5,761 nt of DNA from Burkholderiales bacterium. GTDB taxonomy: Bacteria > Pseudomonadota > Gammaproteobacteria > Burkholderiales > Burkholderiaceae_E. The number at the start of each line of letters is the position of its first letter. Position 1 is the first letter of the stretch. The stretch covers positions 1 to 5,761 of the forward strand of contig JAIYAG010000530.1 of the NCBI GenBank assembly GCA_027489195.1. The letters run 5' to 3'. Made by a program: the position numbers and the translations under genes. Below the pieces are notes generated by a model, which was not told the origin of the DNA, searched no databases, and was given only the letters and a program-made list of their open reading frames with translations. This document shows, piece after piece, positions 3,445 to 5,761 of this stretch.

Positions 3445-5761
3445 TCAGGGGTTCGTCTGCACCCTGATCCACACCTTCTTCGCGGAGCCCGGCGCCGGGT
3501 CGCGACCGAAGAACGCGTTGGTCGCGGCGAACGTCCCCGACACCATCCGGTCCACGTACGCGCCGGTGGTGCTCGTGCCGTAGCGCACGATGCTGCGCGG
3601 CGGCACGGTGTACGTGAGGTCCTCGTCGCCGAGCTGCGTGAACCCGTACTGCGGCGCCGCCGTGCCCGGCTTCTTGACGAGGATCGCGTCCACCGCGCGC
3701 CGGCAGAGCAGCCCGCTCGCGTTGAGCGTCGTGTTCGAGTAGCCGTAGACACCGTAGGCCGCGTAGCCGCTCGCGCACTCCTCGAGCGCGCGCACCGTGC
3801 CGGTCGTGCCCGAGCCGATCGCGGTGGCCAGCGCGCCCGTGCCCGCGCCGACCTTCAGGCCGCCGGTGACGAGCGTCCTGCACCGCAGCTGCAGCTGGCT
3901 CACCGATGGCGTGCCGAAGCGGCCCTGGAATCCCGACACCGCCTGATCGGTCGGGCAGGTCACGTCGAAGGCGGTGCCGGTGGTGCCCGTGCCGGTCAGC
4001 GGATGTTTCCACGGCGTGCCGATCCACTTGCCGTCGGTGTCGACCCACACGCACTTCGGTCCGAACTGCGAGATCGTCGTGCCCGCCAGGCCGTGTGCGC
4101 CCACCATCGCCTGGCCGGGCTCGCACTCGAGCTTGAAGCTCGTGCCGGCCCCGGCGCCGGTCGTGGTCCCGGCCTCGGTCGTCCAGGGCGCGATCGGCGG
4201 CGAAGTCGGGGCCACGTTCAGCCGCACGATCTTCGCCACCGAAGGCACGCCCGCGGTGTCGAGCACGAAGACCATGTAGAAGCCGGGCGTGAGGTCGCCG
4301 CCGCTGTCGGGCACGGTCGCGGAGATCGTGTTGCCCGAGCGGATGAAGGGCAGCTCGAGGAAGGCCTGGTCCATCCCGAAGCTGTGGGTGATCGAGCCGG
4401 TCTTGATCAGCGTCAGGCGCGCGATCTTCGCGCCGTCGTCGACCTGCAGCGTCAGGCCCGCGCCGGGCGTCATCACGGTCGGGGCCGAGGTGATGACCGG
4501 CCGCGTGGCCGCGACGCCGGCGGCGAACAGGTAGGGCGGCCGGTAGATCTCGGCGTTGCGCTGGGTGAGCGGTCCGGGTGCGCCGCCTCCTGCGACCAGC
4601 ACGGTCGCATCGGGCAGCAGCAGCGCGGTCGAGTGGTAGAGCCGCGGCTGCACCGCGGTCGCCCCGGTCGACCAGACGCCGGTCTTCGGGTTCCACATCT
4701 CGACCTGGTTGGTCGGCCCGCTGTACGCGGCATCGGTGTAGGTGACCGCGCCGCCCGTGATCAGCACGCGCCCGTCGGGCAGCACCGTGGACGAGTTCCA
4801 CTGCCGCCGCGAGCTCATCTTCGCGGCCGACTCCACGGTGGGGCGCGGTCCGTTGAAGTCGACCACCGAGCAGAACTCGTTGCCGCCGCACTGAAGCGCG
4901 CGGCCCGGGCCGATCAGCGAGCTGCTCGACTCCTCGCCGGGCACCGGCATGGGCAGGACACCGTGCCGGATGATCGTGCCGGTGCCGGCGTAGGTCATCG
5001 TGTACGCCTCGCCGCCGGCCAGCTCGTAGCCGAAGATGCGGCCGTCCGGCGCCGAGTAGTTCCGCGGATACCACCAGTGCAGCATCGAGGTGTCGATCGC
5101 ACTCAGCGCCCGGTACGAGCCGTCGGCGTCGCGCATCTCGGGATAGGCCTCGCCGCTGCGCCCGCCCTGGATGAACACGCGGTCGTCGTGAGTCTTCGTC
5201 AGCGTGCCGTACCACCGCGGCAGGTTCATCTGCGTGCCGGTCGAGGTGAGCTGGTTGGTGGCCGGGTTGAAGACGTTCGAGTCGGGGTTGCCGACGTTGG
5301 TGGTGTTGCCCTGCACGTAGACGTCGCCGCCGGTCAGCAGCAGCGTGCGGTCCGACAGCAGTACCTGGCCGGCGCAGAAGAGGTCGGTGCCCGTGGTGTT
5401 GTCGAGCGTGAGGTGCCCGCCCGCGATCGTGCCGCCGGAGGGATCCCAGACGTCGTAGAAGAACTTGCCGGTCTGCTTGCCGTTGAGGTCGGTGCCGTAG
5501 GTCATCACCCGGCCGTCGGGCAGCAGCGCGGAATGCAGCGCGACCAGCGGCCAGGCGCCCTGTGCGCTCCACTGGCCGACGACCTGGGGGGCGGGGCCCG
5601 GGGCGGGTGCGGGTGCGGGGGCAGGCGCGGGCGCGGGGGCCGGAGCCGGAGCCGGAGCAGGGGCCGGAGCAGGTGCAGGGGCCGGAGCAGGCGCAGGTGC
5701 GGGCGCAGGCGCAGGCGCAGGTGCAGGTGCAGGCGCAGGCGCAGGCGCAGGCGCAGGTGCA
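3445..5761 (-). CDS. Galactose oxidase-like domain protein (copper radical oxidase family), copy C, 5' end cut off
   Basis: The last 771 codons of a paralogue of copy B; the signal peptide lies beyond the right edge. The frame is open to the edge, so the GTG at 5508, inside the first blade (GRVMTYGTD), is not the start. Numbering from the first full codon (5760): residues 1-54 are 27 Ala-Pro pairs, then GPAPQV, and the propeller begins at about VGQW (61-64). The copper/radical residues are present: Cys129 (DLFCAGQ), Tyr184 (PRWYGTL), Tyr375-His376 (RLYHSTALLLPD), His459 (GSITHSF). The tandem Trp (229/230) and the C-x5-C pair (291, 297) are also kept. The E-set domain ends near residue 517 (RLNVAPTSPP). 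Three Cys-bounded repeats (about 543-687) and an 84-residue tail ending KKVWIRVQTNP follow. The domain order equals that of copy B, 242 bp downstream. Predicted role: surface-exposed oxidase producing hydrogen peroxide; substrate unknown. Confidence 0.92.
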   Translation of the reverse strand, partial: APAPAPAPAPAPAPAPAPAPAPAPAPAPAPAPAPAPAPAPAPAPAPAPAPAPAPGPAPQVVGQWSAQGAWPLVALHSALLPDGRVMTYGTDLNGKQTGKFFYDVWDPSGGTIAGGHLTLDNTTGTDLFCAGQVLLSDRTLLLTGGDVYVQGNTTNVGNPDSNVFNPATNQLTSTGTQMNLPRWYGTLTKTHDDRVFIQGGRSGEAYPEMRDADGSYRALSAIDTSMLHWWYPRNYSAPDGRIFGYELAGGEAYTMTYAGTGTIIRHGVLPMPVPGEESSSSLIGPGRALQCGGNEFCSVVDFNGPRPTVESAAKMSSRRQWNSSTVLPDGRVLITGGAVTYTDAAYSGPTNQVEMWNPKTGVWSTGATAVQPRLYHSTALLLPDATVLVAGGGAPGPLTQRNAEIYRPPYLFAAGVAATRPVITSAPTVMTPGAGLTLQVDDGAKIARLTLIKTGSITHSFGMDQAFLELPFIRSGNTISATVPDSGGDLTPGFYMVFVLDTAGVPSVAKIVRLNVAPTSPPIAPWTTEAGTTTGAGAGTSFKLECEPGQAMVGAHGLAGTTISQFGPKCVWVDTDGKWIGTPWKHPLTGTGTTGTAFDVTCPTDQAVSGFQGRFGTPSVSQLQLRCRTLVTGGLKVGAGTGALATAIGSGTTGTVRALEECASGYAAYGVYGYSNTTLNASGLLCRRAVDAILVKKPGTAAPQYGFTQLGDEDLTYTVPPRSIVRYGTSTTGAYVDRMVSGTFAATNAFFGRDPAPGSAKKVWIRVQTNP
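5599..5761 (-). repeat. Hexanucleotide tract encoding (Ala-Pro)27 in copy C, runs off the edge
   Basis: Every codon pair from 5760 down to 5599 is Ala-Pro. Three zones differ in codons. The outer zone (5704-5760) is nearly pure GC(G/A)-CCT; the middle (5641-5700) mixes CCT and CCG; the inner (5599-5640) uses mostly CCC. This pattern fits stepwise expansion of short units. The protein spacer is at least 54 residues long, and its true length lies outside the window. Confidence 0.95.

Noticed and set aside
675..3752. 1025-codon open frame on the minus strand spanning copy B, the gap and the end of copy C
   Set aside because: It overlaps copies B and C out of frame, is extremely Arg-rich and has no conserved motif; the real frame carries the signal peptide, RBS and catalytic residues.
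3445..5508. Start of copy C at the GTG at 5508
   Set aside because: This codon is the Val of the conserved GRVMTYGTD strand inside the first blade; the frame continues upstream through the GQW motif and the Ala-Pro linker to the window edge.
3425..5572. 715-codon minus-strand open frame over copy C
   Set aside because: Out-of-frame shadow with Arg/Asp/Ala-rich sequence; the true frame ends at 3445 and aligns with copy B throughout.
5593..5761. CRISPR array or satellite from the short repeats at the right edge
   Set aside because: The repeat is a continuous in-frame hexanucleotide coding for Ala-Pro, with no spacers; it is a protein linker.

Overview
The window is about 5.8 kb of very GC-rich DNA. 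It carries one theme three times: tandem genes on the minus strand for secreted, galactose-oxidase/glyoxal-oxidase-like proteins (copper radical oxidases, CAZy AA5-type fold). Only the middle copy is complete. The bacterial origin is clear from Shine-Dalgarno sequences 5 nt before the starts and from lipoprotein signal peptides. The strong GC bias, a lipobox followed by a Gly run and long Ala-Pro linkers recall Burkholderiales-type betaproteobacteria, but that assignment is an inference; myxobacteria or other high-GC Gram-negatives remain possible.

Layout in transcription order, right to left. Gene C (5761 down to 3445) enters the window inside an Ala-Pro repeat linker and runs through the complete catalytic domain and C-terminal modules. 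A 242-bp gap follows, with two small hairpins just after the C stop, a 22-bp near-palindrome, a weak -10-like box and a strong hairpin in the leader of the next gene. Gene B (3202 to 731) is complete at 823 aa. A 176-bp gap follows with few features. Gene A (554 to the left edge) starts with its own ribosome binding site and signal peptide and is cut off after 184 codons.

B and C share one architecture: lipoprotein signal (seen in B), proline-rich spacer, kelch-type beta-propeller with the Cys/Tyr/Tyr-His residues, an E-set domain with the last copper His, three cysteine-paired repeats, and a short tail module. All five residues expected for the Tyr-Cys radical copper site are present in B and C; the visible part of A has the Cys. 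The predicted proteins would sit on the outer membrane and oxidise an alcohol or aldehyde, releasing hydrogen peroxide; the substrate cannot be read from the sequence. The copies differ most in the spacer between the lipid anchor and the propeller, and they share short stretches of near-perfect DNA identity that suggest recent duplication or gene conversion. Both window edges cut a gene of this family, so neither the ends of the array nor its copy number can be seen.
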